Below, piece by piece: positions 17,368-25,163 of a DNA stretch of 64,000 nucleotides (the stretch's first letter is position 1; each line of letters starts with the position of its first letter). The notes under the pieces are model-generated. The model worked only from the letters and a program-made list of their open reading frames with translations, was not told the origin of the DNA and ran no database searches. Source of the stretch: Shinella zoogloeoides (lineage in GTDB: Bacteria > Pseudomonadota > Alphaproteobacteria > Rhizobiales > Rhizobiaceae); NCBI RefSeq assembly GCF_022682305.1, contig NZ_CP093528.1, positions 2,741,501-2,805,500 of the forward strand. The letters run 5' to 3'. Made by a program: the position numbers and the translations under genes.

Positions 17368-18040
17368 CGTTTGCGAAGAAGGATTCGAGCGCGGCGGCCG
17401 TCCGGCCGTAATGCGCGCGCAGCAGCGCCGCCGCCCCATCAGGGTCGCGCGCCAGTGCGCATTCCATGATCCGGCGATGCTCGCCCTCCACATCCCGCGC
17501 GCCGCCCGAAAGGCTTACCGACAGACGCCGGTAGCGATCCGCACGGGAGAACAGCCTGTCGCAGATATCCAGAAGAATGGGCGACCCGCACGCCGAAACC
17601 AGCGCCGCATGGAAGGCCGCGTGCCGCGCCTCCCAATCCTCCCGCATCGCGGAGGGGATATCCTCCCGCGCCTGCGGAATACGCGTCATCAGGTGGTGGG
17701 CGGCGATCACCCGCGCCTCCCAGTCCGCATCCCCGTTCGTCACGGACAGCCGCAGCGCCTCACCCTCGCAAAGCTGCCGCGCCGCCGTGATGTCGCGCAG
17801 TTCTTCCAGGGAAAGGCTTGCCACGCTGTAGCCGCGGTGATCGTCCAGAACCGTGAAGCCTTCCGCCGTCAGCCGCGCCAGCGCCTCTCGCACCGGCGTC
17901 ACGCTCATGCCGCACAGCGCCTGCAGGTCGGCAAAGCGCAGCCGGTCACCCGGCTTGAAGCTTCCCGAGCGGATCGTCTGCCGGATCGCCGCATAGGCGT
18001 CGGCCGCAAGCGTCTTTCCCCCTGCCCGCTTCTGCTCCAT
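17348..18040 (-). CDS. GntR-family (FadR/FCD type) transcriptional regulator
   Basis: This is a DNA-binding repressor or activator of 230 residues. An N-terminal winged helix (about 12-75, with GSFKPGDRLRFADL and MSVTPVREALARL) is followed by an FCD ligand domain (about 90-220) with metal-binding type His residues in RHAAFHAAL. Such regulators usually sense an organic acid. It is divergent from the FAH-family hydrolase gene over a 117-bp gap that contains a perfect 14-bp palindrome, so it probably controls that gene and itself. Its 3' end overlaps the terminator of the outer-membrane factor gene. Confidence 0.88.
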   Translation of the reverse strand: MEQKRAGGKTLAADAYAAIRQTIRSGSFKPGDRLRFADLQALCGMSVTPVREALARLTAEGFTVLDDHRGYSVASLSLEELRDITAARQLCEGEALRLSVTNGDADWEARVIAAHHLMTRIPQAREDIPSAMREDWEARHAAFHAALVSACGSPILLDICDRLFSRADRYRRLSVSLSGGARDVEGEHRRIMECALARDPDGAAALLRAHYGRTAAALESFFANENGGPA

Positions 18041-18069
18041 CGGCCTTACCTATTTTATAAGATCTGGAA

Positions 18070-18083
18070 GATTTTCGAAAATC
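18070..18083. promoter_or_regulatory. Palindrome between gntR-type and FAH-family genes (candidate operator)
   Basis: GATTTTCGAAAATC is a perfect 14-bp palindrome placed 30 bp from the GntR start and 74 bp from the hydrolase start. Its position in a short divergent promoter makes it the likely site of the GntR protein. Confidence 0.5.
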
Positions 18084-18157
18084 ATTGACTCGATGTAAAA
18101 CCGGATGGAAGCTGCGCGCAACAGAAATCGGCGAAGCCGGCAACAATGGAGGACGGA

Positions 18158-18997
18158 ATGAAACTGGTGCGCTTTGGCGCGGCGGGCGCGGAAAAGCCCG
18201 GACTGATCGATGCGGACGGCAAGGTGCGCGACCTTTCCGGCGTGGTGCCGGACATTGCCGGCGACGTGCTCGGTCGCGCGGGCCGCGCGCGCCTTGGCGC
18301 CATCGACCCCGCAAGCCTGCCGCTCGCCCCGGAAGGCAGCCGCTTCGGCGCCTGCGTCGGCCGCGTCGGCAATTTCATCGCCGTCGGCCTCAACTATGCC
18401 GACCACGCCGCCGAAAGCGGCATGGCGGTCCCCTCCGAGCCTGTGCTCTTCAATAAGGCCCCCTCCTGCATCGTCGGCCCCGACGACACGGTGCTCATTC
18501 CGCGCGGCTCGGAAAAGACCGACTGGGAAGTGGAGCTTGCCGTCGTCATCGGCGAGCGCGCCTCCTACGTCTCCGAAGCGGAGGCGCTGGACTACGTCGC
18601 CGGCTACTGCATCTGCAACGACGTGTCGGAACGCGCCTACCAGATCGAGCGCGGCGGCCAGTGGACCAAGGGCAAGGGCTGCCCGACCTTCGGCCCCATC
18701 GGACCCTGGCTGGTGACGGCGGACGAGATGGACACCGGCGATCTCGCCATGAAGCTCAGCGTCAACGGCGAACTGGTGCAGAACGGCTCGTCGAGCACCA
18801 TGGTCTTCAAGGTGCCCTTCCTCATCCATTACATCTCGCAGTTCATGATTCTCGAACCCGGCGACGTCATCACGACCGGCACCCCGCCCGGCGTCGGCAT
18901 GGGCATGAAGCCGCCGCGTTACCTGAAGCCCGGCGACCGGATGGAAGTCTCCATTGCCGGCCTCGGCGTGCAGCGGCAGGCCGTGGCGGCAGGCTGA
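18158..18997 (+). CDS. Fumarylacetoacetate hydrolase family protein
   Basis: This is a 279-residue metal-dependent hydrolase, isomerase or decarboxylase acting on a 2-keto acid-like substrate. The metal site is visible as DWEVELAVVIGE (E124, E126) and the Asp of YCICNDVSERA (155). GLNYADHAAE, and TTGTPPGVGMG near the C-terminus, are typical of the subgroup that includes ureidoglycolate lyase and 2,4-diketo-3-deoxy-sugar-acid hydrolases. The start is the ATG behind GGAGG. It is divergent from a FadR-type regulator, which suggests induction by a sugar acid or similar organic acid. The exact substrate cannot be set from sequence. Confidence 0.87.
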   Translation: MKLVRFGAAGAEKPGLIDADGKVRDLSGVVPDIAGDVLGRAGRARLGAIDPASLPLAPEGSRFGACVGRVGNFIAVGLNYADHAAESGMAVPSEPVLFNKAPSCIVGPDDTVLIPRGSEKTDWEVELAVVIGERASYVSEAEALDYVAGYCICNDVSERAYQIERGGQWTKGKGCPTFGPIGPWLVTADEMDTGDLAMKLSVNGELVQNGSSSTMVFKVPFLIHYISQFMILEPGDVITTGTPPGVGMGMKPPRYLKPGDRMEVSIAGLGVQRQAVAAG

Positions 18998-19021
18998 GGC
19001 CCGTCAGCAGCCCGAAAAGCG

Positions 19022-19046
19022 AGAGGGGCCTCGAAGGCCCCTCTTT
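19022..19046. terminator. Hairpin terminator after the FAH-family gene
   Basis: AGAGGGGCCT (19022-19031) pairs with AGGCCCCTCT (19035-19044) around CGA, followed by TT. A small gene ends 11 bp away on the other strand, so it may serve both. Confidence 0.75.
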
Positions 19047-19056
19047 CGTTCAGCGC

Positions 19057-19218
19057 TCAGTGCACGGTCGCGGGCGAGGCTTCGCCCTCGAGGATGCGGA
19101 AGGCCTCGTCGAGCGCGGCCACCAGAATGTCCGTCAACTCGTCCGCATCGTTTTCAAGGAGATAGAGAGCGACCGTTGCATTGTCCGGATCGCTGTAGCG
19201 CTCGAGGTCGTTCGACAT
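19057..19218 (-). CDS. Small acidic protein of unknown function
   Basis: The product has 53 residues starting MSNDLERYSDPDNATVALYL. It is strongly acidic, with a long predicted helix (ENDADELTDILVAALDEAF). The ATG at 19218 is preceded by a weak GGGA site; longer frames upstream have atypical Arg/Cys-rich composition. It ends next to a shared terminator. I do not recognise a family; acidic composition and codon use suggest a genuine small gene. Confidence 0.5.
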   Translation of the reverse strand: MSNDLERYSDPDNATVALYLLENDADELTDILVAALDEAFRILEGEASPATVH

Positions 19219-19330
19219 GTCATTGTCCCTTTCCAGCCGGCACCATCCCGGTAAAGGAAAGCTTAGGGACGAAGGCTTGCGTCTGGCTTGTGCCGGAAAG
19301 ACACAGCGCACGCAAGGCAAAAAGCATGCG

Positions 19331-19969
19331 TTAACCGCACCAGGATCGATGCTGTCCGGTCCAGGGTTTGGCAAAGCCCTCGCGCACCAGCCGGCGGCCG
19401 ATCGACTGCCCGCCGCGCAGCACGAGATGCGGCATCGCCCCCGCTTTGCCGGCAGCGCCGTCTTTCGCCGCGACGAGCGTGACATCGCCCTCGTTCAGGA
19501 TTTCGCGCAGCCGCAGCTTGGCATCGCCCCCGCGCGAGCGCTCAGCGTCGCAGCGCGCACCGGATATCGACGGCGCATCGATATCCGCGAGCCGCACCTT
19601 GCGTCCGGCATAGAGGATCGTGCTGCCGTCGAGCACGCAATAGTCGGTCTGCGTCGTGCAGATGAACCACTTGCCCGAAAAGGCCGGCAGCTTCTCCGGC
19701 GTGGGCAGCGCCTGCTCGACCCGCGTGGCGGGTTTCGTCTTCGGCCGTGCCGCCACCGCCTCGCGCTCGACCTTCGTCTCCCGGCGCTCGATGGAGGCCG
19801 TACGGATGCCTGTGGCCGCGCTTTCCGGCCCCGGCATCCGATGATCCATGTAGAGGATGCCGCCGACGATGGCCGCGCCCAGCACATACCAGTGCGCCAT
19901 GCCGCCCCGCCGGGCCGAGCCACGCTTCGCGCCGCCGCTCTTCTTCCGTCTCGCCGTCTTCTTCGCCAT
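19331..19969 (-). CDS. Membrane-anchored SNase-like (thermonuclease fold) protein
   Basis: The product has 212 residues. A Lys/Arg-rich N-terminus (MAKKTARRKKSGG) is followed by one membrane helix (HWYVLGAAIVGGILYM, about 26-41), a Pro/Arg linker and a C-terminal domain resembling a staphylococcal-nuclease fold (AGRKVRLADIDAPSISGARC, then LREILNEGDV). Several Cys residues (ICTTQTDYC, GARC, WCG at the end) suggest disulfides outside the cytoplasm. The classic SNase catalytic Arg/Glu pattern is not clear, so activity is uncertain. The start is the ATG behind GGAGG. Confidence 0.6.
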   Translation of the reverse strand: MAKKTARRKKSGGAKRGSARRGGMAHWYVLGAAIVGGILYMDHRMPGPESAATGIRTASIERRETKVEREAVAARPKTKPATRVEQALPTPEKLPAFSGKWFICTTQTDYCVLDGSTILYAGRKVRLADIDAPSISGARCDAERSRGGDAKLRLREILNEGDVTLVAAKDGAAGKAGAMPHLVLRGGQSIGRRLVREGFAKPWTGQHRSWCG

Positions 19970-20052
19970 CACCGGCCTCCTGCGCGGGACAGTGCAGCGA
20001 TCTCTTGAATATATGGTTACCGGCGCGCCTCGGAAGCGCCGCCGATGGGCTG

Positions 20053-21102
20053 TCAGCCGCGGAGCGACTCCTTGAACAGAGTGGCCGCAAGATCGATGCG
20101 CTTCGGTTTCCAGCGCGCGATCTCGCCCGCCGCTTCCTTCTCGACCAGTTCCGTCACAAGCCGCCTTGGATCCGACCAGTGCGGAGGAAGGTCGATGAAG
20201 TTGAAATCCCACCATTTCGTCTCCAGCAGGAGATCGATCAGGTCGGCATCGAAGCGCTTGCGGATGGGCTTTGCCGGCACGCCCCCGACAATTGTGTAGG
20301 GCGGCACATCCTTCGTGACCACCGACCGGGCCGCCACGACGGCGCCGTCACCGATCGTCACGCCCGGCGAGAGCAGGACCCCCTCCCCGATCCACACGTC
20401 GTTGCCGATCGTGACGGGCGCATCGAGTATGCTGTACGGCTCCGGCACAACGGTGCGGCCATAGTGATCGCGGGCGATATCCGCGAAATCCTGGTGGTAG
20501 GTGAACGGATGCGTCGTCAGCCGCTCCATCGGGTGGCTGTCCCCCATGAGCTGAAGATTGCCGGCAATGCTGCAATACCGGCCGATGGAGAGATTGCCGC
20601 GGACAGGCCCCACGACATAGCTGTAGGCGCCCATCTCGATGAAGGACCGGAATGGCAGCGTCGCGTAGGGCTCGACGGACACCGGCCACATGAACGGGAC
20701 GAATTCGCCCGGCGCATAGACATTGTCGTGCCGCCAGCCGATGCACAGATACACGTGATTGCGCTTGAGAAACTCCGTGCAGCCTTCCGTCCAGACAAAG
20801 CCCATCGGATAGGTCAGCCCAGTCTTCTCCAGGATGTGCACCAGCCCCGGCCGCCAGCCCGGCACCGTAGGCAGCACCGGCCCTTCATATCGGCTGTCCG
20901 AGACGCGGCGGAGAACGGCGGTCGGCTGCCGGTCTCCGTTCACCATCACGATGGCATCGTCGTGCCTCAGCCAGAACGTCTCGTTATGGTGCCGGTGATT
21001 GAGGACAAGGCCCCGCTCATCCAGCACCACGACATCGGCGATTGGACCATCGGAACTGCTGAACCGCCAGAGATGGTCGCCAGGATCGTCGTCATGCACC
21101 AA
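20053..21102 (-). CDS. Left-handed beta-helix (CatB/Vat-type) acetyltransferase with extra N-terminal domain
   Basis: The product has 349 residues. Residues from about 165 on carry hexapeptide repeats ([48 protein letters not shown]) and the [13 protein letters not shown] ending typical of xenobiotic acetyltransferases, which acetylate small alcohols with acetyl-CoA. The first 150 residues are an additional beta-rich domain with no clear identity. No ATG begins the frame; TTG at 21102 or GTG at 21099 is required unless translation starts at an internal ATG. A decayed homologue of the C-terminal part lies at 22546. Drug resistance or glycan O-acetylation are both possible. Confidence 0.75.
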   Translation of the reverse strand: MVHDDDPGDHLWRFSSSDGPIADVVVLDERGLVLNHRHHNETFWLRHDDAIVMVNGDRQPTAVLRRVSDSRYEGPVLPTVPGWRPGLVHILEKTGLTYPMGFVWTEGCTEFLKRNHVYLCIGWRHDNVYAPGEFVPFMWPVSVEPYATLPFRSFIEMGAYSYVVGPVRGNLSIGRYCSIAGNLQLMGDSHPMERLTTHPFTYHQDFADIARDHYGRTVVPEPYSILDAPVTIGNDVWIGEGVLLSPGVTIGDGAVVAARSVVTKDVPPYTIVGGVPAKPIRKRFDADLIDLLLETKWWDFNFIDLPPHWSDPRRLVTELVEKEAAGEIARWKPKRIDLAATLFKESLRG

Positions 21103-21227
21103 GATGAACTGCCTTCAGGATCGCGTGTCTCGCCAATCCTGGAACTGTGTCACGGATAGGTTGCGTGAAGCTGCCCCGCAGAGGAACCGCACGCCGAGGG
21201 CCGCAAGGGAATCCGGATGCGCGCCGG

Positions 21228-21917
21228 TCAGGGTAGCGGTATGGCCCGGCACGCCTTCCAGTCCCGCAGCATATCCCGCCGGGAGGCCGGGTAGGCCGAT
21301 CCTGTCGGCGCTATGCGCTGCAGGCGGTCCGTCCGGAAGTGGCGATAGTCCTGCCGGGTTTCGCACCAGGCCGCGACGATACGGACCGCATCCATATAGG
21401 CGATGAAAATCGGCCAGATTATCCGCTCGCTCCTCACGCCCTGCGCATCGACATAGGTGATGGCGACCTTCTGCCGGTCGCGAATGGCATGGCGCAGTTC
21501 CGCAAGGTCGATGGTCTCGACCGGCTGGCACGTCATGCTGACGGGTTTCAGGCCCGCATCGAGCACGATGGGCCGCAACGCCGCAGGCACGACCGCAGTC
21601 AGTTTGGCGATCAGGTCGCGCGCGCCCTGCGCGAGTTGAGCGTCGCCCCGCGCCGCCACCCAGCTCGCGCCGAGAACGGCGGCCTCCAGTTCATCCGGCG
21701 TTAGCATCAAAGGGGGCAGGTCGTATCCCTTGTCGAGGACATAGCCGGTGCCCGCCTCGCCGCGCACAGGTACGCGCTGCGCCATCAGCTCCGCGATATC
21801 GCGATAGAGCGTGCGCAGCGATACTTCCAGCTCGTCCGCCAGTTCGCGCCCGGTCATCGCCCGCCGCGCGCCGCGCAATGTCTGGATGATGCGGAAAAGC
21901 CGCTCGGTTCTCCTCAT
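21228..21917 (-). CDS. YafY/WYL-domain transcriptional regulator
   Basis: The product has 229 residues. It has an N-terminal HTH_11 winged helix (about 1-60, with LADELEVSLRTLYRDI) and a C-terminal WYL-type sensing domain (about 130-210, around ITYVDAQGVRSERIIWPIFI and the AAWCETRQDYRHFRTDRL segment). AGGAG precedes the chosen ATG. The gene is divergent from a GFA-family gene over 86 bp, a common arrangement in which the regulator controls its neighbour. The ligand is unknown. Confidence 0.85.
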   Translation of the reverse strand: MRRTERLFRIIQTLRGARRAMTGRELADELEVSLRTLYRDIAELMAQRVPVRGEAGTGYVLDKGYDLPPLMLTPDELEAAVLGASWVAARGDAQLAQGARDLIAKLTAVVPAALRPIVLDAGLKPVSMTCQPVETIDLAELRHAIRDRQKVAITYVDAQGVRSERIIWPIFIAYMDAVRIVAAWCETRQDYRHFRTDRLQRIAPTGSAYPASRRDMLRDWKACRAIPLP

Positions 21918-22003
21918 GATCTCATCTCCTGCCAAGCTGCTGCCATAACGGTGGCAGCAGGCCTGTGACAAGAGGCAGGCTCCATCATCAAGGAGAGATC
22001 GCC

Positions 22004-22426
22004 ATGAATCGCGAAGGAGGGTGCGCCTGCGGCGCCATCCGCTTTACCATCGAGACCGCCCCGCTCGGCACGGGCGCCTGCCACTGCACCAACTGCCAGA
22101 AATTCTCGGGCGGCGGGCCGAACTACGTCGCGCTCCTGCCGAAAGGCGCGCTCAGGGTCGCGTGCGGAACACCCAGGCTGTTTTGCGACCGGGGCGACAG
22201 CGGCGGCGAAGTCCAGCGCGCCTTCTGCCCCGACTGCGGAACGCCGCTCTGGAGCATCCCCGAGCATGCTCCCTTCATGACCGTCAAGGTCGGGGCATTC
22301 GACGAGAGCGCGGATCTCGGCCCCGGTCTGCATGTCTATTGCGTGTCCGCGCCCAAGTGGCATCCCATCCCCGACGGGGCGACGCGGTTCGAGAAAATGC
22401 CGCCGCCGGATACAGCACCGGCTTAA
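22004..22426 (+). CDS. GFA family protein (glutathione-dependent formaldehyde-activating-like)
   Basis: This is a zinc protein of 140 residues. The Cys pattern is complete: CAC at residues 7-9, CHCTNC at 26-31 and CPDC at 75-78, as in the Mss4-like GFA fold. AAGGAG precedes the ATG. Members bind zinc and sometimes glutathione; most have no proven role, and the name does not prove formaldehyde chemistry. It is divergent from a WYL regulator that probably controls it. A hairpin follows 16 bp after the stop. Confidence 0.85.
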   Translation: MNREGGCACGAIRFTIETAPLGTGACHCTNCQKFSGGGPNYVALLPKGALRVACGTPRLFCDRGDSGGEVQRAFCPDCGTPLWSIPEHAPFMTVKVGAFDESADLGPGLHVYCVSAPKWHPIPDGATRFEKMPPPDTAPA

Positions 22427-22442
22427 CCGTCCGGCCCAGGAC

Positions 22443-22464
22443 GGGCAGGCGCATCCGCCTGCCC
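22443..22464 (+). terminator. Hairpin after the GFA gene
   Basis: GGGCAGGCG (22443-22451) pairs with CGCCTGCCC (22456-22464) around a 4-base loop. No T-tract follows, so it may be a weak or Rho-assisted terminator. Confidence 0.5.
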
Positions 22465-22545
22465 GCCACAGCGTCTGGGCAGACGTTGCGGCCCTTACAG
22501 AATGAACACAACCTTTAATTATATATCTCTAATTTTAATGATAAC

Positions 22546-22725
22546 GAAGCCTTCCTGGTCGATCTTCTCCTGGAGTCGACGTGACGGGAATTCAACATCA
22601 TCGATCGCCCACCCCATTGAGCGTATCCTCAGCGCACCATCACGGAGCGCCTGAATGGAGACCACCGGCAATATTCGGCGCTGGAAGCCGAAACGCATCG
22701 ATCTCGCGCTCGAATTGTCAAGGTG
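22546..22725 (+). pseudogene. Remnant of a CatB/Vat-type acetyltransferase (3' end only)
   Basis: Translating from 22546 gives EAFLVDLLLEST, a stop, REFNIIDRPPH, a second stop, then AYPQRTITERL. This aligns with [36 protein letters not shown] near the C-terminus of the intact acetyltransferase at 20053. Both stops are TGA at positions where the intact protein has Trp (TGG). A frameshift then restores [13 protein letters not shown], matching [13 protein letters not shown]. No 5' part of the gene is visible, only 3' coding sequence. The surrounding 418-bp gap holds nothing else I can identify. Confidence 0.75.
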
Positions 22726-22844
22726 CCGACCCTCAACCCGTCCACGGTAGATCGGATCATGCATTGACGTCAGCAGGTTTCACCACAATAGGGTTGAGCA
22801 GAAAAATGTGGTAGGCGCAGGCCGACCAGAACAGGAGTATAGCC

Positions 22845-23078
22845 GTGAGCGAACCGACCGTGGCAGAGATAACAAACCGCATCTATGAATCGCTTCAGGC
22901 GGACAATGCCGACATCGACACGCATATTGCAGCCCTCAAGGCAGCGTTGACGCGGGAGGGGTTGAAAGAGGCCGTATTCGACCCGGCCAGGCTCGCGCAC
23001 AACAACCGTTCCGGCAGGAAGCTGATGCAGGCCTATTTCCGGCAACGCGGCGTGACGGTAAAATATTCGGCGGCCTGA
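22845..23078 (+). CDS. Small helical protein of unknown function
   Basis: The product has 77 residues with a GTG start six bases after AGGAG. The sequence (MSEPTVAEITNRIYESLQAD then IAALKAALTREGLKEAVFDP) predicts mostly helices, with a basic C-terminal part (NNRSGRKLMQAYFRQRG). It has no signal peptide, membrane segment or metal motif. It lies between a gene remnant and the AruI-like gene and shares a hairpin with that convergent gene. I do not recognise the family. Confidence 0.55.
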   Translation: MSEPTVAEITNRIYESLQADNADIDTHIAALKAALTREGLKEAVFDPARLAHNNRSGRKLMQAYFRQRGVTVKYSAA

Positions 23079-23207
23079 TAAGGCTCGGCCTGAAGCCGGA
23101 CTTCGCCCTTCGGTGCGAAGATTGGCAGTCCGCTATCGACCCCGCACCCAAGGGCCAGAACACCTCGATCTTCGCGAGTGCATGATCGACACCGCATGAC
23201 CGCTCAT

Positions 23208-23234
23208 AGAGGTCGTGGCGCCGGGACGACCTCT
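23208..23234. terminator. Bidirectional hairpin next to the AruI-like gene
   Basis: AGAGGTCGT (23208-23216) pairs with ACGACCTCT (23226-23234) around a 9-base loop, ending at the base before the AruI-like stop codon. On the plus strand TT and an A-rich run follow. It can end transcripts of both convergent genes. Confidence 0.6.
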
Positions 23235-24857
23235 TTACACCGCCAGCATTTCGGCAAACCGCGAGCCGGCGCGGATCTCGATGACGGTAGGCACCTTGCG
23301 GGCGCTCGATGCCTTCAGTTCGCTTTCGAATTCGGCAGACGAAGCCGGGCGCGAGGCCTCGCAGCCAAGCGCCCTGGCCAGTTCGATGAAATCTGGCGTG
23401 AAGATATCCACGCCGATCTGCGGAATGTCCCGCTCGGCCATGAAGGCCTTGATCTCGCCGTAGCCGGCATTGTTCCAGATGATGACGGCCGTCGCGATAC
23501 CCGCCTCCACGGCGCTCGCCAGCTCCTGCACCGAGAATTGCAGCCCGCCGTCGCCGATCAGGCAGACAGAGGGGCGGTGCGGCACGCCCAGCTTGGCACC
23601 GAAAGCAGCGGGCAAGCCATAACCGAGCGTGCCGTAGCCGGTCGAAGAGTTGAAGAAGGAGCGGGCCTGGGGCGCCTGATAGATCTGGTTCACCGCATAG
23701 ACCGGCTCTGTCTGGTCGCCGGCGACGATCGCACCGGGTAACGCCCTGCTGATGATTTCCATCAGCTTGCCATGCATGCGGCAGGCGGGCCAGAGGCCGG
23801 CCACCACCGCTTCGCGCACGGCGTTGGCACGGGCTGCGCCGTGGCCGGCCCTGCGGGCTTGGCCAAGCGCAGCATTGAGGCTCGTAGCGGCAAGCTTGGC
23901 ATCGGCAGCGATCGGCACATCGGCGCGAAGCCCCGTGACGATCTGCGCCGGGTCGATATCGATACGGATCAGCGGGCCGCCGAAGGAAAGCGGCTTCGGC
24001 TCGGGATACATCTCCGTCTCGCCGAACTCCGTGCCGATCGCGAGGATGGCGTCGCTGGCGGCAAGCTCGTCACGCAACGGCTGCATGGCGAGATTGCCGG
24101 TCATGGTCAGCGCGTGGCCGGGCTTGAGGATACCGCGCCCATTGATGGTCATGAAGACGGGGGCATCGAGCTTTTCGGCGATGGCCGTGATCTCCTCAGC
24201 GGCATCGGCGGCGCCGCCCCCGGCGACGATCACCGGGCGCTTCGCCTCCTTGAGGATCGCTGCGGCCTTTTCGATGGCGGCCGGATCGGCAGCGGCGCGG
24301 CACGGCAGCGGCCAGGCATCGACGGGTAGATGCCGCGCCTCGGCGACGATGATGTCGAGCGGGATCTCGATATGGACGGGGCGCGGGCGCGCCGAGTTGA
24401 ACACGGTGAAGGCGCGCGCCATCACCTCGGGGAGCTGAGCGGGATCGAGCAGCGTGTGGCTGAAGGCGGCAACGCCGGCCACGAGGTTGCGCTGGGAAGG
24501 CAGCTCGTGCAGGCGGCCCTGTCCCATGGCGAGCTGGCCGCGGGAATTGACCGCCGAAATGACCAGCATCGGCACAGAATCCGCATAGGCCTGCCCCATG
24601 GCGGTGGCGATGTTGGTCATACCGGGGCCGGTGACGATGAAGCAGACGCCCGGCTTGCCGGTCACGCGCGCATACCCGTCAGCCATGAAGCCCGCGCCCT
24701 GCTCGTGGCGCGGCGTGACATGGCGGATCTTCGTCGCCGGCAGGCCTCGGTAGAGTTCGACCGTATGGACGCCGGGAATGCCGAAGATAAGTTCGACACC
24801 ATAGGACTCCAGTAGTCGGACGAGGTATTCGCCGGTGGTAAGACGGGTATCTGTCAT
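23235..24857 (-). CDS. aruI: ThDP-dependent decarboxylase, AruI-like (5-guanidino-2-oxopentanoate decarboxylase)
   Basis: This is an acetolactate-synthase-family enzyme of 540 residues with all three ThDP domains. The catalytic Glu is E52 in RHEQGAGFMADGYAR, and the ThDP-binding motif runs from GDGG (435) to NN (463-464). The N-terminal pattern TTGEYLVRLLESYGVELIFGIPGVHTVELYRGLP is what I associate with AruI, which decarboxylates 2-ketoarginine in the arginine transaminase pathway. That subfamily call is from memory; a generic acetolactate synthase-like enzyme is the alternative. It is monocistronic. A LysR gene lies 306 bp upstream on the same strand. No arginine transaminase (aruH) is nearby. 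Confidence 0.65.
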   Translation of the reverse strand: MTDTRLTTGEYLVRLLESYGVELIFGIPGVHTVELYRGLPATKIRHVTPRHEQGAGFMADGYARVTGKPGVCFIVTGPGMTNIATAMGQAYADSVPMLVISAVNSRGQLAMGQGRLHELPSQRNLVAGVAAFSHTLLDPAQLPEVMARAFTVFNSARPRPVHIEIPLDIIVAEARHLPVDAWPLPCRAAADPAAIEKAAAILKEAKRPVIVAGGGAADAAEEITAIAEKLDAPVFMTINGRGILKPGHALTMTGNLAMQPLRDELAASDAILAIGTEFGETEMYPEPKPLSFGGPLIRIDIDPAQIVTGLRADVPIAADAKLAATSLNAALGQARRAGHGAARANAVREAVVAGLWPACRMHGKLMEIISRALPGAIVAGDQTEPVYAVNQIYQAPQARSFFNSSTGYGTLGYGLPAAFGAKLGVPHRPSVCLIGDGGLQFSVQELASAVEAGIATAVIIWNNAGYGEIKAFMAERDIPQIGVDIFTPDFIELARALGCEASRPASSAEFESELKASSARKVPTVIEIRAGSRFAEMLAV

Positions 24858-25163
24858 AATTCATTGCCTCTCAGCGCCCGGAGGGACGCAAAGCCTGTGT
24901 TTCGCGCGCGTGCGAGATGTAGCTGACGAAGACTTTTGTGGGCTCGCGTTGCGGATTGTCGAAGGGTTCGGCGGAAAAGCGGAGAGAAGACCGGCATCGA
25001 CCATTCCCTCGGCGCCGTTCTGCCGCTGCATCATTGGCGATGAGCGCAAGGCGCGGAAGCTCGAAAATGCGGAGGCGTATATAAGGATTCGTGATAGTCG
25101 GATGGGATATTCCGCAAGGCTGAATACCCGGGTCATCCGGGGCGGGCAGAGCAGCAAGATGCG
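24858..25163. other. Intergenic region upstream of the AruI-like gene
   Basis: This is 306 bp between two minus-strand genes. The 98-codon open frame on the minus strand here has no ribosome site and atypical composition, so I do not call a gene. The region should hold the AruI-like promoter; no clear -35/-10 pair or strong palindrome was seen. Confidence 0.4.

Noticed and set aside
20045..20299. Plus-strand 84-codon frame sharing RSMRFGFQR with a frame at 22519-22764
   Set aside because: Both are antisense shadows; the shared peptide reflects real homology on the other strand between the acetyltransferase and its relic.
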